This document shows positions 13,787 to 25,697 of a stretch of 64,000 bases of DNA, piece after piece (position 1 is the first letter of the stretch; each line of letters starts with the position of its first letter). Both the position numbers and the translations under genes were made by a program. This DNA is from Lotus japonicus (Eukaryota; Streptophyta; Magnoliopsida; Fabales; Fabaceae). The stretch lies in assembly GCF_012489685.1 (NCBI RefSeq), contig NC_080046.1:59882195-59946194 (forward strand). Direction: 5' to 3'. Under the pieces are notes generated by a model that was given only the letters and a program-made list of their open reading frames with translations, was not told where the DNA came from and did not search any database.

Positions 13787-14173
13787 GTTCACGTGTTCAG
13801 CGAATAAAACGATGTCGTTTCAATGGTGTTTCATTCCACAAACAGAGGAAGAAGAAGAAGAAGAAGAAGAAGGGTTTTTTTGTTTCTCTCTCTTTGTGTG
13901 TGCGTGACGTGAAGTTCGATTTTCGAACAGCGAAACGAAAGACACTCAGAAATCAGAAATCCAAATCTGTGAAATATGTCACGCGCTGACTTTATTCATA
14001 CTGTTTTTTGCAGTAATGCCCCTTGTCTTTCCAATATCTTTGAAACTAACCCCTTTTGTTTCTCACGTTTCTTGCAATTGTGCCCTCCAATTGCTGCTTT
14101 TCTTTAATAAAAGAAACTAATGTTTCAGCTTGGTTAGAAGGTAAAAGTAAAATTGACTTGACTGTTATATTAA
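13787..14173 (-). promoter_or_regulatory. PDS5 5' leader and proximal promoter
   Basis: This is the only sequence between the PDS5 start codon and the Helitron end. It carries a GAA trinucleotide run at about 13849-13872 and a pyrimidine-rich stretch on +, typical of a plant 5' leader. No clear TATA box was found. The Helitron terminus about 390 bp upstream of the ATG limits the native promoter to this stretch, unless Helitron sequence contributes. Confidence 0.45.
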
Positions 14174-16099
14174 CTAGTATACCGACCCGTGCCATGCACG
14201 GGTAGTGTTTTCTGAAATTTTTTAAACTTATTATATTTGAAATACTTGTAGTCAAATTATATTTGAACTAATTATGATATATTTCTAAACTTTTGAATTT
14301 TCTTGTGCTTGTTGTGTGGCTAAGTAATATATTACAATTTATTTCCAATATCGTATTAATCCTGCGACAATGAAATAAATGTATTGCAAATGAGAATTCA
14401 GATTATAAGAACAAAAACTTGAAATAAATGTATCACAAATGGCTCATTTCATATTTGAGAATGGTGACATATAAACAAACATTTTGTCAGTGACTATTCT
14501 CTATAAAAATGGAAACAGTTGCTTCTTTTCAGTTGTTGTTTCACCATTACCATTCTAATCACATTTGCATACAAATAGACCCTTGTACCACATCTCATTG
14601 AACAATATTGCTAGATTTGTTGAACATATATCAATTCCAAGGCTTGAGCAACCATGTCCTGAACATACTAACAAAATTATAATGAATTTTCTTAAATTTT
14701 ATCACTATATTTTATAAGTTTCTATTTTGCAAATAAACACCTGCCAACGGGTTAGTTATTACATTCCTTCAAGATCATGTTACTATATCAAATATGAGTA
14801 AGTCTCATATTAGAAGATAAAAATAACTTTGAGCAGTTTATAAGTGAGGGGACTCATATGCGTAATGTCTTAAGGTTTTGAGTCCACTCATTGTTTGCTC
14901 TTTAGCCCAATATCCATTTTAGTTTAAATCATCTTCTTTGGTCTAGCCATGATGACCAGCTCCTTGTGTTGAAAGTTTTCCTTGCAATGTTGGGACATGT
15001 GTGTCCTGTTGATCAGCCCAATGACGGTCCAAGTATTTGGAGGCTTCCGCTTTCGTTTGAGATGCACTCACACTTGAGGGGAGATTGTTATGATATTAAG
15101 TGTGAGTAATTCACTGGATCATGATGCAAAATAGTCAAAAACCCTTTGAGAAAATGCTTTGCTAGGGTTGCAACAGTGAGTGTCGTTTCTCCCCCTTTAG
15201 GGCCCTTTCGGGGACTTCTCTTCCTTTAGGAGGCTCCTTTCCCGCTTTAGGTAGGTCTTCTCCCCACAATAGGTGAATTTCCTTCCACAGTAGGTGGATT
15301 GGTTACCCAAATAAGTGGGTTTTTTCTTAGTTTTTGTTTGGATCTTCTCTTGGCCACCATAGCCTCCGCCCTTGTCATCCCTTTCTCCACCTTGGCCGCC
15401 TCTCCCACCTCCATCTAACCATGGGAGCCTTGCTGTAGATCCAGTGCTGGTTCAGCCACCACCTCAACGCCGCAGATGCCGTAAGCACTGCCGCAACACA
15501 GGTTGTCGTCGTAACCCAGATTTGAGGTCATCCTCTTCTTCGTTCTTTCTAGCAGAGTTCTGGGTAGAAAGCTGAAAGATTTGAGTTGAAAGGTAAAAGT
15601 TTTGGTTTGTTTCGTCTTGGAGAAGAAGTGGAAGTGGGGTTTGGGCCGTTCTCTGCGTGCTCATCCTCTACACCACCGATCAGTTTGCTTTTATCACACT
15701 TCTTATGTTGCTCCATCACCTCCCTATTTCTAAGAGATGCTGGATTATCCCTCTATTGGTGCCGCTGAAGTCATTCTTGGTCTTTCTTTATATTCACACA
15801 GGTTGCAACTGCGGCAGAACCGAGTGAGTTGTTTTTATTCGATTAAAAAAAACGTCTCTTACCTTATGGACACAGTTTCAATATGGCGACTGTGACATAA
15901 TTGAAGGAGAAGGAATACTAATACGCTGAATTAGAAATGAATTGAATTCTCAATATTAGCCATTGAAAGAAAATGTGACTACATGTGAATTGAAATGAAT
16001 TGTTTCTCCATATGAGAAAGCCTTAACAAAAATATGCATCAATGAAGATTAATGGATTAAAAAAGAGACGAAATTGCTTCATATTTTAACATTTTTATC

Positions 16100-16260
16100 T
16101 AGTTTTTTTTTTCTCTATCCAAAATTGTTTCTCCATATGATGACAAAAGCTTCTTCCTTCCTTCTGCTATTTGATTGAAGAAATCATCGAGTTTCCCTGT
16201 TGTAGTTTCTAAGTAGCTCTTCACTTTATCAAACCATGCCAAACTTGTCCAAGTTGTGCG
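16100..16260 (-). pseudogene. Possible captured exon fragment inside the Helitron
   Basis: On the minus strand this stretch reads without stops as ...WFDKVKSYLETTTGKLDDF... followed by FNQIAEGRKKLLSSYGE. The composition looks like real protein (charged, amphipathic) and codon use looks coding, unlike the surrounding DNA. I do not recognise the family. It may be an exon of a host gene picked up by the Helitron. Confidence 0.35.
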
Positions 16261-17599
16261 CATTACCTAGGGAAAATAGAAGTATTTAAATGCAGATGCT
16301 CTAATTTTTTTAATAAGCCGTGCAGATGCTCTAATGAAACTAAAATAGAACAATGATAAAAATGACATGAACATACTATTTCATAAAGATGATCACCATA
16401 TGCAACAGATTAAAGGTTTAGAGCTGAAGCTTCACCTTTGTCAGAACTATTTCACGAAGAAGATCACCATATACAACAATGATAAAAATGACATGAGCAG
16501 GTTATCATGTCTGCTTCAATTTCTAAAATAGTCATGTCATAAACTGCTTAGCACAGAAATAAACATGAAATAAAATTAGAAGAAATGTCGGTTATGAGGA
16601 AAAAGCATGGATCTTAAGCCTTTAATTTTTTTTCCATTCGTATTACATAACTTTCTACCATATTGATAAAAAAGCTGAAGAGATGGGAGCAAAAACATCA
16701 AAGTAATGAAACAAACACAACTTTGCACTGGCAGAGCCTAAGACCCAAAAGTTGCAGCATGCAGCCAAAGAAACAGCCTGGGGTTATGCACTATTTTTAA
16801 CTTTGAGTAAAATTCAATTACAGTCATTCCTACCTTTTCTATCTCAAATTTATTTTTCCTCTTCAACGGCTCATCCAAGAGAAAATCTAATTACATTCAT
16901 TGTTCTGTACCTCTCTTTCCCACTTCCCTGATGAGTGATGACCCTAATTCCCATCCTCTAGAGCAACTATCATTCTTATTATTAAAAGTTTAAAACAAAC
17001 AAATGAACAACAATGATCATTAGCTTAACCATTTCCTTTTTAATTAGTATTTTGGTTTCTAAAAGCAACTTGACCAACAGACCAGGTTGCAAAGATGTAA
17101 TCATGCAAACAAAGTGTCAGTTTGGATAACAATCTAACAATCCAACTGAAGTTATAATTTATTAAAAAATGAATTATATATCAGTACTTAAAGAAGAAAA
17201 TTCATCAAAGTAAAATTCATGTCACATTAGTTGAAAGCTTTATATTCATTAGTTTTATTTTACATATTAAGTACTGTATCACACCTTAAATTACATACTA
17301 TATAGTCAGCAACATATTGATCTCTTCTTGAAAAACTCAAACTAATAAATCGACAGACCTACCATAATGGTCTTAACCTTCACCATGGGTTATCACACAT
17401 AGTTGCTTATTTGGATAGGAAATTGCAAGTTCAATTTACTCTAGCAACATGAGTATCAGTCTTGAAAACATATTCAATAGATAAACAATGCCAAAGAAGC
17501 ATACATAATTAATTATTTGTTTGTTATGTGTACCTCCAGGTGTTGTTGTATCAGTTCTTTTCTAAAAAAGAATTAAAAAGTTATCAACTCGTTGCCAAA

Positions 17600-17691
17600 T
17601 CCCAGAGAAAATGGCCGAACTACATTCTCATGTCAACTTCTCTTTCATAATGGGTTCGTTTGGCATCCTCAATGACATCTATGTCATCCTG
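17600..17691 (-). pseudogene. Possible second captured exon with splice acceptor
   Basis: On the minus strand an acceptor-like ttttgcag is followed by an open stretch reading DDIDVIEDAKRTHYEREVDM and then a stop. With the fragment at 16100-16260 it suggests one or more host exons trapped in the Helitron in transcriptional orientation. The gene of origin was not identified. Confidence 0.3.
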
Positions 17692-19429
17692 CAAAATTAG
17701 AGCACAAAAGGGTATTAATTAGAACAGGTGAGTGTTAAAATGATCAAAACTCAAAAGCAATGAGGTTAGGCTTATGAGGCAGAACATATGCAGGTAGACA
17801 ACAAATCAGATTTAATCAAGTCAGTTCATGCTATAGAAATATTCAGCATCTAAAACATGTAAAAAAGGTTCATATTAAAAACTATACACATTCTTAAAGT
17901 AACTTTTAGAGTTAAACACTGAAAAGAGTATATATCGGTGAAGAAAGATGCTTCAATTATCATAGCCTATTCCATTAAGTAACCATAGCCAATTTTCTTC
18001 AAAGGCAAGAGCAAGAACAGAATGTCGTATATGCTGAATAGCTTGTAGATGTTCAAGAGGGTGAAATACAAACTCAGTTCCTCAAGGTGGAATAGGTTAG
18101 GTTGAGCATGATATCGACACACTATCTGTAGCAAATCATTCTTATTCTCCTATCAGAGCCATTCACAACAAAGAAAAGGTGTTAACTTATAATCAAACAC
18201 CATAGAAAATTAAAATGTTAGAATCTAAAAAGACTACATAAGATACTCTTAGATATCTTAGATCAGAAAGCAAAGAGATGAAAATATAGCATGCTTCATC
18301 AAACCACCATGAACTACTGTCCTCTAGTTGCAGCCATGAAGCTTCTCCTTGTTTCCTCTTCTCTCGGTTTCCCTTTGTTTTCTGATTGCGCAGGAGACGA
18401 CGACTTGAAGAAGATATCCGTGAGTGATGCTTAATAGCCACATTTGTTGTTTTCAATCGAAGAGAGAAATCGTAAAAAAATTATCTGGGTTGAGACGTGA
18501 GAGTAGCAATTGAAGAGCTTCCCTCTTTCCAAACAAATCCTAAATTAACAACTCTTTACTGTTAGATGAAGCCCCCAATCTATCCGATCCAGGCTCCATC
18601 TCGAATCTCCATAGTCTTCACCCTCGAGAACCCAGAGCAACCCATTCCGCTACCGTCGTCATCAGCCTTCAAAACATCCGCCCAGAGGAGAGGAAGTGAT
18701 CCAGATTCAAAGTTGTCAGCAATCAAAGGAGAGGAAGTGATCCTGCAGAGCCAGTGCTTTCATTCATCCCTATTTGTAGAACGATCAATAAGAATGCATG
18801 CAACAGTTTCAAATTTCAAATAAATATCATCAAATTTCTAAAGCAGTAGAGTTAATGGTTGCAGACACGCAAAGCAACCCAGATAGTAGTATAGCACAAA
18901 TACTTTTCTCTCTGTAAGTTGATTGGATATTGTGGGCGGTTTGGGTAAATTAATAAAGATAAATTTTAAAAAGCAATTTACAGCATTTAATGAAGATAAA
19001 ATATTGAGCCAGTAAAATTTCCAATGCAGCAAGCTGATAGGTGAGTTGGGGCGGTTAGAGAGTAAGTAGGGTATGATAACCTACATTTAGGTTTTTAAAA
19101 TTACGCAAAGCACCTGCAGATAAAGATTGAACCTGTAAAATTTCAAATGCTGCTCGCTGATAGGCCGTTTGGGGCGGTTGAAGAGGTTTTAGGGTATGAT
19201 AACCTAAAGTTAGGTTTTAAAAATTAACTGATATCTTCATTATTTAAACATATATTTTGTGGCCACGTGTTGAAATCTAAAACTTGCCAAAAATAGTTAT
19301 TTAAATTTCATTTAGAATTTTTTTTAATAATTCTGCTAACGTGCGCAAGATGGGGTGGGTTCCTCTAGTGACACGTGGCAAACTTTCCTTCTAATGGTTT
19401 CTCCTTTTATTTATATTGAGATTGAGATT

Positions 19430-19957
19430 AAAGAAATATTAAATAATATTGATTTTCAAAAAAAGAATATTAATTAGTTTTTAATAAACTTTTATGTTAT
19501 TAATTTTATTAATTATTGATTTTAGGAAATTTTCAATTCTCATGTATAATATAATATTAATTAATATTATTTAAATAATAATTATTAAAAATAATAAAAT
19601 TAAATTAAATACTATTTTTAATATATAATAAATATTAAATTAAGTATTAAAGTTAGTTTTTGACTTGACCTGTATATTAATAACAATATTAATTATTTAT
19701 TGATAGACTATATTACTGATTGTATAGCTTTTAAATTTCTTATAAAATTCTTTTTTTTTTGAAAGACTTATAAAATTCATATTAATACTATTTAAATGAT
19801 GAGTTTCAAAAAAAAATATTTAAATGATGATTACCAATTCACAATAAAAATGATTTTCATAACAAAAAAGATAAAAACGATTTTCTATTAGTATTGAGGT
19901 TTTTTTAGAAAAAATATATATAGTAAAAGTACGTGCGAATGTCTAATATGTTTTATG

Positions 19958-20027
<70 letters not shown>

Positions 20028-20100
20028 TCTACATAAGTATGTATGTTCATTCATTCAAAAAAAAAAAGTATGTATGTACATTGAAATTTTTTAATAAATT
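19430..20100. other. AT-rich intergenic DNA with a TA microsatellite
   Basis: Very AT-rich DNA with no ORF. A nearly pure TA dinucleotide run spans about 19959-20026. No gene or transposon could be delimited here. Confidence 0.8.
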
Positions 20101-20529
20101 TAGGGTTAAATATATTTTTTGTCCTTGAACTAAAGTGTGATTTTGATTTTTGACTACGTAATAAAAATTATGTGGCTTTTTATCCTTTAACTTGTAAAAT
20201 AGTTTGGTTTTCACCCTTTTACCGTATTGAGAGCTGAGTTGGCATGCCAGCGTGTAGGTTACATGATGACATGTATTTTTTTTGCCGATTCCATTTAATT
20301 TATTTTCCACATCGTATTTTAGAAGAAAGGTTTTTAGTTTGCCCCTATTACGATTTACATTTTTGGTTTTTCCCTCTCACATTGTACCCTAACTTAGAAA
20401 CTTCTAGTTCTCGTTCTTCTATTTTTCGTCGCACTGGGCCGCTGCCTACGTCCCTTGCGTTGCCGTTCTCCTCGCGCTCGTTTGATGTTGTACATGTCTT
20501 CATTGATCGTGGATTGGGTGGGTGAACAG

Positions 20530-20890
20530 AAGCAAACTTGAAGAACATAAACAAATTCACGAAATCCTAACAGGGAACATCATTTTCACTCTAATTAATG
20601 ATTGTTACGTATTTGGGGACCAAAATCTTATTCGAAAACCCTATTCCAAAATCTTATGGTTAATCACGCGGTTGTTGTTGATTAGCGGGTGAGGACCAAA
20701 TCTTAGGGTTTCGATTTTGCGCATAATTTAGGGGTGGGGACCAAATTAAGTATTGCGGGACTAGTCCTCTGCTACTCGTTGGGTTTTTGTGCTTGATTTT
20801 GGGGCGGGGACCAAATCTGACTAACAATTATTTTCATATTTCATGGTTTTATATTTAGAGGTAGGGACCAAATCTTAACTTCTATGAGGT
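20530..20890. repeat. Short diverged repeats around a ggggaccaaat word
   Basis: The word gggaccaaat recurs at roughly 90-bp spacing (near 20616, 20690, 20735, 20813, 20865). These are probably degenerate repeats in the 5' non-coding part of the MuDR-like element that follows. No ORF. Confidence 0.45.
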
Positions 20891-20935
20891 TGTCTATTGT
20901 ACGGAAGATGACTTTCACACTGGTTGTTCATCATA

Positions 20936-21455
20936 GAGGTGGATTTGTGTAAACCCCTCAGTGAGAGTATTAGGGGGTGATATAGTTGCATTTCATGACT
21001 TAGACAGTGATGTTTGGTCGTACTTTGAAATGCTTGATATAGTAAAGGGTTAAGGATATATACGGAGGTTTCAAATGTGGTTGAAAAAATGAGAAAGATT
21101 TTGATACTTTTTGAAACAGATTACAAGTGATGGTGAAGCCATTTGGTTGGTTTATATGCTGAGAAATATATATGTGAACTATTTATTTATATTGTTCATC
21201 ATATGGGTGGATTTGTGCAAAACCCTCGGTTGAAGTATTAGGGGGTGATATTGCTGCATTTCATGACTTGGACAGTGATGCTTGGTCGTACTTTGAAATG
21301 ATTGACATAGTAAAGAGTTTGATATATATAGGGAGGTTTCAAATGTGGTAAAAATATGAGGAAGATTTTGATACTATCTAAAATAGAATACAAGTGATGG
21401 TGAAGACATGGAGGTTGGCTTATATGTTGAGAAATATAGATGTGAAGTGTCTATT
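20936..21455 (+). mobile_element. MuDR-type transposase N-terminal relic, tandemly duplicated
   Basis: Two adjacent copies with a 258-bp period (20936-21193 and 21194-about 21455) each read, across stops and frameshifts, like the N-terminal domain of plant MuDR-like transposases: VVHHRGGFV, then GGD.VAFHDLDSDVWSYFEM, then DIVK..GY and an EIYV-like end. Downstream, 21470-21600 reads as a valine/proline-rich linker (VDVLVVVEESPLALEEP), which also fits MuDR proteins. A legume-type terminal word, ttagggttaaatat, at 20100 may be the left end. There is no catalytic domain, so it is inactive. Confidence 0.6.
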
Positions 21456-21792
21456 TATATTGTAATAAGGTTATGGTGGACGTCCTTGTGGTGGTGGAAG
21501 AGTCCCCTTTAGCTTTAGAGGAGCCCCATTTAGTTTTTTAGGAGACACCTTTGATTGTAAAGGATCCTCCTTTGATTGTTGAGCAACCCCCTCTAATTCC
21601 CCTTTGATTGTTGAACAACCCCCCTCTAATATTAATGATGTAGTGCTACCAGTGCCTGAAAATTCTGTTGCAGGAGGAGTTAATTCTATGAAAGGTAAGA
21701 AGGTTGTTGGAGCAGTGAATGTTATGGAAAAGGGAAGACAGTGGATGGAGCAGTGAATGGTTATGTGAAGGGGGAAAAAATGTTGGAGCAGT

Positions 21793-22725
21793 TGTTGAAA
21801 GGTTTTTACCACACGTACTCTTGAATCCCTTTCAAGATTCAATTGTAGTACAACAAAGGGTTATATCGTATCAACGGGAAATTGGAAATACAATGTTGTT
21901 CTTTAGCTAAATCACGTAAGCAATGAGGGTTTCAAAATGATTGATTGTTTCGGTAACCAAAAGAACATGTAAGTTAAACAAAACGATATAAAAGAGGATT
22001 GAAATCAAGAGGAGACAATTGTTGGAATTGGAATTCGTCGATTGACTTTACGCACTCTAGACTTCATCCATAAACCTTGTCCTATAATTAATTTCATCAC
22101 ATCATATCTTATCTCACTACACGGTCTTCTTGTGTGAAGATTATCGTCTTACTAAGTTAACCCTCAATCTCTTGATTGATTAACAAAGCAAGAAGCATTA
22201 AGCATGGATGTTAGTTTGACAAATGATTTAATTCTATCTCTAGATCTTAGATTCATTAGATGATATTTACCTAGATCAAATTCAATTAGCTAGTTCTCCC
22301 TAAACCTATCAAATCCATTTTCATGTCTTAGATATCAAGCCAAAATAAGTATTAAGAACAAAGTAAAATCATTGAAACCATTCATAGAAACAAAGATTCA
22401 TATATATAGATCAAAATGAGTCCATCAAAGTCAAAAGGCTACAACCAATCCCAACAGTAAGAACTTAGCTATCCATTTCCACGGATGCTCAAAAGCTTAA
22501 AGAAAAACGATAAAGAAGACGATGATCGGCGGCGTCTCCAGCGCAACGAACTATCAATGACCTCAAAGTTCCTTCCTTTTCTCCTTGGGTTGAGCTCTAG
22601 TTGTTTTCCTCCTTTTTTCCTCTTTCTAAATCTGATTTCTTAACTCTCATCCTTTCCTTTCAGCTAGAACCGACCTATATATAGTGTTTTTACGAACAGG
22701 GCGCTCAACCCCCAGTTACCTCAGA
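21793..22725 (+). repeat. Noncoding dispersed repeat, copy A
   Basis: The stretch starts gttgaaaggtttttaccac and continues with a caattgtagta...aaagggtt...cgtatc module. It ends with a tagctatccattt...gatggcgg-like section and a c-rich pyrimidine stretch. The same order of modules occurs at 60457-61346 and 61347-62205, so this is a third copy of one family. It has no coding capacity and resembles the internal region of a large non-autonomous LTR element, but I could not define LTRs. Confidence 0.55.
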
Positions 22726-22739
22726 CTTGGGTTTCCTTT

Positions 22740-23213
22740 CTAGTGCATGGGGTGCTCATACCTGGATTTGGCTCCTTTTTTTTAGTGGGCAACAAATCCG
22801 GTGATGTGTGTGTGCTATGTGTAATTTGGTTTTATCATACTACTACGGGAGTGTTGCAGGAACTGGTTGTAGGTGTTGTCTTCATTTTGCTCTCTCTTGT
22901 CTGGTTGCGTGAAGTGGTTTGCTGAGGGTTTGTTGTTTGTTTTTCTTTTGTTGGGTTTGGTCATGTTTTTTGGGTTGTAATTTTCGCGGGGTAGTTGAAT
23001 TTTGTTTGTTGGGGTCATTATTTTGCTGTGTGGTGGTCATGCTTTATGCATGTTTAGTTTTCCAGATTTGTTGTTATTTTGTTTCGGGTTGTAGTTTCCT
23101 GGCTACTTCCATTTTTCTTTTCTTTTTTTGAAACGCATTTTTCTTTTCTTCTGCATTTGGGTTTAACACCTCATGTGCTAAGTTTGAATATAATATTTGG
23201 CTTACCAAAAAAT
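22740..23213 (+). mobile_element. LINE 3' end fragment (5'-truncated)
   Basis: The stretch ends gtttaacacctcatgtgcta...tttggcttaccaaaaaa, matching the 3' terminus of the LINE at 55263-57526 (tttagcaccccttgtgcta...tttggcttaccaaaaaaaaaa). The preceding T/G-rich sequence is the 3' untranslated region of that family. It has no reverse transcriptase coding sequence, consistent with typical 5' truncation. Confidence 0.7.
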
Positions 23214-23509
23214 CATTATCCTAATTATTTTAATAATTATGAAATAATAATTACTACTCTTACACTTCATAGGGTTGTTCTCTGGACTTATCTTTTTCAT
23301 CAATAATATCCTTTTGTTTTAGAAAAAAATATATTATATAAAAGTGTCTTTAACGATTCACTAACATTATTTATAGACGATACTTACTTTAAAAAAGTAT
23401 CATTTATAGAGTCAAACTCAGTTCAAATTTATATCTATATATTGTGACTTTTTCATTGGGATGTTGAAAATAAGAGAGTTGAGTTTATTAGTATTTCATT
23501 TCACAAAAC

Positions 23510-23914
23510 ATGTTGAAGGCGTTGGTTATTATTTCTGTGTTGGTGATTATTGCCACTGACTTGTTTATAATCCCTACCCATGGTTCTCCAAGAAGACATG
23601 TGCGTATTCAAAATGACTTGGGTCCTGGTATTATTCTCTATGCACATTGTTGGTCGGGGGATGATGATATCGGTCGATGGTATCTTTCCAATGGACAATC
23701 TTTTGGATGGTCCTTCAAAGATAATATTATTAGCAAAACTAAATTTTGGTGCACTGTGAAATGGAACAATGTGGAAGAGAAGCATTTTTTAATTTACAGG
23801 TCCAGACACGATGGTAAGCAGTGTGCATCGAAATGTTGGCGGAGTATTAAACAAGATGGAGCTTATTTTTACTTGGACTACTATGACGTCTGGGAGAAAA
23901 GATACCCATGGTGA
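23510..23914 (+). CDS. Secreted S-protein homologue (plant self-incompatibility S1 family)
   Basis: A single-exon gene of 134 residues. Residues 1-25 form a hydrophobic signal peptide; the mature part carries the S1-family blocks HVRIQNDLGPG (30-40), HCWSGDDDIG (46-55), FWCTVKW (79-85) and DYYDVWEKR (123-131). Four cysteines at 47, 81, 105 and 109 fit the two disulfides of the fold. Poppy PrsS founded the family as a stigmatic self-incompatibility ligand. Most plant homologues have unknown roles, so a secreted signalling function is inference. A TATA-like ctatatatt lies near 23432 and an aataaa near 23976. It sits among transposons but is intact. Confidence 0.9.
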   Translation: MLKALVIISVLVIIATDLFIIPTHGSPRRHVRIQNDLGPGIILYAHCWSGDDDIGRWYLSNGQSFGWSFKDNIISKTKFWCTVKWNNVEEKHFLIYRSRHDGKQCASKCWRSIKQDGAYFYLDYYDVWEKRYPW

Positions 23915-24232
23915 AGCTTTAAGCCATTTTTTATTGTTGAGAGCTTTATGCCCTTTATGAAGGGTATTATATAAATAAAGTGCATTATATAAAATTTGTA
24001 GTGATTTATCTATTTTACTAATAAAAGGATATTTATATATATATATATATATATATTTCATGTTCAAATTTTCTTTTTATACATGTACAAAAGTTATCTA
24101 CACATGTTAAAGAGTTTCATTCCAGAGGTGCCATTAAATTATAATCCAAAAGTATGTATTTATGAGAAAGAGTATGCACCCCTCGTTTTTGGAAAATAGT
24201 CTCTTGCATAAGCACTAGAACACACATTGTTG

Positions 24233-24376
24233 TTTTTTTTTTAATAGACAAATGTTAGTTGTTAGAAATATTAGTAAATTAATCATTCTTTCGAGTTCGA
24301 ATCCGGGACCCTTCACCCTTTACCCCACCCAACCCTTATGTCCCTAACTCTTACCACTTGAGCTATCTTCGGGGAT
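24233..24376 (-). mobile_element. tRNA-derived SINE
   Basis: Read on minus it starts at a tRNA-like head with an A-box-like word (tagctcaagtggtaagag) and a B-box-like word (ggattcgaactcg) about 60 nt later. It ends in an A-run (poly-T at 24233-24243 on +). Direct repeats of 16 bp with one mismatch flank it exactly (24217-24232 and 24377-24392), the mark of target-primed insertion. At 144 bp it is a complete short SINE, of a family different from the Au-like one in PDS5. Confidence 0.82.
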
Positions 24377-24659
24377 AGAACGCACATTGTTGTATTCGAT
24401 GGTTCCAATTTTTTGTTTGTTAGATGATCCAAATCCAATTTTATTATGATTTTTTTTCAAGATTCACTTTTTCCTGTGGGCATCTCAGTTTCAAAGGGTC
24501 AATGTTGATATTTCCATATTTATGATTTCTTCATCTATTAGTTTCGAGATTGTGATCTTATGGTAAAATTAAAATAAAAAATGGTTTAGGTGAGCAACAA
24601 GGGGGGTGTGGCGTTTGTTTGACAACAAAAATTGTACGAAATTTAAAGAATAAATAAAA

Positions 24660-25688
24660 GAGTAAAGTACACTCACCTCCCTCAAGTTTTGTTAGAATAA
24701 CACTCCATCCCATTCTTATCTAAAATCTACACCCCAGTTCATTTTATATAGAGGCAAATTTAGTGACGAAAAATATTCTTCATTACTAATTAGTTATTGT
24801 TTAAATTGTTAATCAATAATTTCAAAAAATATTTTCAATATAATCCAATAAATATAAAAATGAAAACATCACAGTCCTCCTCATTCTCTCAATCGTGTTC
24901 TTCCTCCGTAAATTCACAATGCAAATTCTGCAATAGCACACATGACCGGTTGACAAACCATATCTCGAACATAGTGAAACATGCTTGTGTTTTCATATTT
25001 GGTAATAATTCAATTTTAATCAAAATAATCTATTTATACCTCCAATTTTTAAAATTGGATTGTAGACCTAAAAAGCAACACAAATGGGTGAAGAAAATAG
25101 AGAAATAAAATTAAGAAATATGAAGTGGATCAGAGGTTATTAGAACCCAACGATGCGGTGGAGCACCGTTTTTAACAAAATCCAACAACATCTTAAACCA
25201 ACAAAGCGTTCGCTCACAACTTAAAGGGGTGAAGTTGACAACAAGTAGTGGAACAAGTGGCTTTGGGGATGTGCGATTCACGTTCTGGGGTTCAGGTCGA
25301 AACAAAACTTTGAGGCATGGTGGTGCCATGGGGTTTCACATTCTGGGATGGTTGTCGTCGTGTTAGAGGGAGCAAAGGTTTAGTGGTGACCGTTTGTGGT
25401 GAGAAATATGATTTGGAGATGGATGAGACGTGGACTTAACAGACAGAGTGAATGGTTTTTTTAAATTTAATTTAGTAAAATTATTTTCATAAATTGATGT
25501 ATGATAGTGTATATGCATTTAATTTATTTAAATTTTAACTAATTAGTAATTATTTTTTATTAGTGACGAATTTGTTTTCGTCACTAAATTTTGCCTTTAT
25601 AAAAAATGGGGTGGAGTCTAGATTTTAAAAAATAATGGGGTGGAATGTCATTCTTGCAAACCTTGAAGGGGGTGAGTGTATTTTACTC
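24660..25688. mobile_element. Non-autonomous MULE (1.03 kb)
   Basis: Long inverted ends: left gagtaaagtacactcacc, right end (reverse complement) gagtaaaatacactcacc, with similarity extending about 130 bp inward. A perfect 9-bp target duplication, taaataaaa, lies at 24651-24659 and 25689-25697, the hallmark of Mutator-like elements. The interior has only short ORFs that I do not recognise. Confidence 0.85.
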
Positions 25689-25697
25689 TAAATAAAA

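Larger units (their letters stand above)
14174..19421 (-). mobile_element. Probable non-autonomous Helitron (about 5.2 kb)
   Basis: On the minus strand the 3' end has a hairpin (acccgtgc-atg-gcacgggt, stem at 14184-14202) followed by about 10 nt and a terminal CTAG at 14174-14177, then T. This is the Helitron 3' signature. The 5' end, read on minus at 19421 or 6 bp further at 19427, begins TCTCAATATAAATAAAAGG, like known plant Helitron 5' termini, and is preceded by A. This fits insertion between A and T without target duplication. Two diverged direct repeats (18995-19107, 19119-19227) sit near the 5' end. No RepHel ORF is present. Inner segments look like captured, decayed exon pieces. That both ends belong to one element is inference. 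Confidence 0.62.

Noticed and set aside
15372..15768. Pro/Arg-rich ORFs inside the Helitron.
   Set aside because: Low-complexity C/T-rich DNA gives such ORFs by chance; no domain.
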